Part shown: positions 62,837 to 64,000 of the stretch, piece by piece
How the letters are laid out: each line of letters starts with the position of its first letter
Numbering within the stretch: the stretch's first letter is position 1
Assembly: GCF_008728515.1 (NCBI RefSeq)
Contig: NC_044976.1
Coordinates: 209,437,467-209,501,466 of the forward strand
Direction: 5' to 3'
Source of the DNA: Papio anubis
Lineage: Eukaryota; Chordata; Mammalia; Primates; Cercopithecidae
DNA length: 64,000 bases
The notes under the pieces: model-generated
Database searches by the model: none
What the model saw: the letters and a program-made list of their open reading frames with translations, nothing else
Told to the model about the DNA's origin: nothing
Made by a program: the position numbers and the translations under genes

Positions 62837-62988
62837 TTTGCTTTTTTTATTTTTTAAGAAATTATGTAACAGAGACAGGGTCTCACTACCTTGCCCAGGC
62901 TGGTCTTTAGCTCCTGGGCTCAAGCAATCTTCCCACCTTGGCCTCCCGAGTAGCTGGGACTATAGGCGTGAGCCACCACACCTGGCCC
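62837..62988 (-). mobile_element. Alu monomer (FLAM-type) inside the mariner
   Basis: T-rich tail, then agagacagggtctcactaccttgcccagg ... gcctcccgagtagctgggactataggcgtgagccaccacacctggcc: a monomer-length element. ttttgcttt flanks both ends. Confidence 0.85.
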
Positions 62989-63336
62989 CTGCTTTTGCTT
63001 TGACTGGGCCACTTCCACTGCTGGATATACGTTGCTTTGACAGTGCCTTGCCTTCAGGATCATATTGGTAAAGCCATGTTTCATCTCCTGTTACAATTCT
63101 TTGTGGAGCTGCTTTAGGATCTTGATTTCACTTGTTTAAAGTTTCAGTTGAAAGCTCTGTTCTTGTCTGCAGCTGATCTGGGCACAAAGGTTTCGGCAAC
63201 ATTGAGTGAGAAGTTTGCTCAAATTTAATTTTTCAGTCAGAATTGTGAAGCTGAACCAATTGAGAAGTCCATGGCTGTTTTTTCTGATGTTAACCATCAG
63301 GGCATGAACAAGACAAATTCTTTCCTCACTAACTGA

Positions 63337-63687
<351 letters not shown>

Positions 63688-64000
63688 ATCTCCTTGCTTC
63701 TTAAAATGAGGTATCCATTTGTAAACTGCTGACTTCTTTGTTGCATTATCCCCATAAACTTATCATAAAGCATCAGTTATTTCACCCTTTTCCCACTCAA
63801 CATTGAATGTTTGCTCTTGCTTCAATTTTAGCAGAATTCATGTTGCTCTGATAGACGTTCTTTTCAAACTGATGCCTCATCCTTCTCAGTGTGTCCAACG
63901 AGCTCCTGTTCAGACATGTTATAAAAAGTTACTATGAGTTTATTTTGGTGCAAGCCATTTTTGAAATCCATAGTTTTTTCATAATGCACATTTTCCACCA

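Overview
The window is primate nuclear DNA, most likely catarrhine (human, ape or Old World monkey). The evidence is the density of full-length Alu elements of several ages (left-monomer FLAM/AluJ relics, AluS, and two young-looking AluY copies), together with L1, MIR, L2, MaLR LTRs, Tigger/pogo elements and a mariner of the Hsmar2 type. I find no intact protein-coding gene and no convincing exon chain. Essentially all open reading frames fall in repeats (Alu, L1, CA or GAAA microsatellites) or are short and unsupported. The window looks intergenic or deep-intronic.

Layout. 1-2 kb is largely unassigned with a MIR relic. 2.0-5.5 kb is Alu-rich, including an AluS nested in an AluJ and two CTCF-like motifs. 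5.5-8.5 kb is mostly single-copy, with a long alternating CA/CG tract at 7.35-7.57 kb. 8.5-10 kb holds MIR, an MLT1-like LTR and L2. 11.3-12.0 kb is a processed RPS7 pseudogene flanked by minus-strand Alus. 14.3-18.9 kb is a pile of L1 fragments in both orientations, interrupted by an odd compound inverted repeat near 15.1-15.3 kb. 20.6-21.7 kb is a 5'-truncated L1 with clear target-site duplications, followed by a 200-bp polypyrimidine tract. 23.2-24.15 kb is a tandem Alu pair followed by a flank segment present three times.

The second half. 31.2-32.4 kb is a pogo/Tigger-class fossil with its DNA-binding N-terminus still open, split by an Alu. 34.6, 43.1 and 46.8 kb are MaLR-type LTRs. 36.86-38.46 kb is a MITE next to an L1 ORF2 fragment that was split by a solo LTR, itself split by an Alu. 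40.6 kb is an Alu with a (TTTTA)n tail. 46.4-46.7 kb is a truncated Alu beside a fold-back palindrome. 48.1 kb is a Tigger1-like MITE. 50.5-53.9 kb is an Alu cluster with inverted pairs inside an L1. 54.15-54.8 kb is an ERV1-type solo LTR. 57.0 kb is a young AluY. 60.6-61.2 kb is another nested Alu pair. From 62.29 kb to the right edge is an Hsmar2-type mariner on the minus strand carrying two Alu-derived insertions.

The genes do not form a pathway; the story is one of layered retrotransposition and local rearrangement. I did not find a previously undescribed biological system. The most interesting items are the triplicated 103-bp segment at 23.85-24.15 kb, the compound inverted repeat at 15.06-15.30 kb, and the fold-back beside a half Alu at 46.43-46.71 kb. 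All family names are recognised by eye and were not checked against a repeat library.
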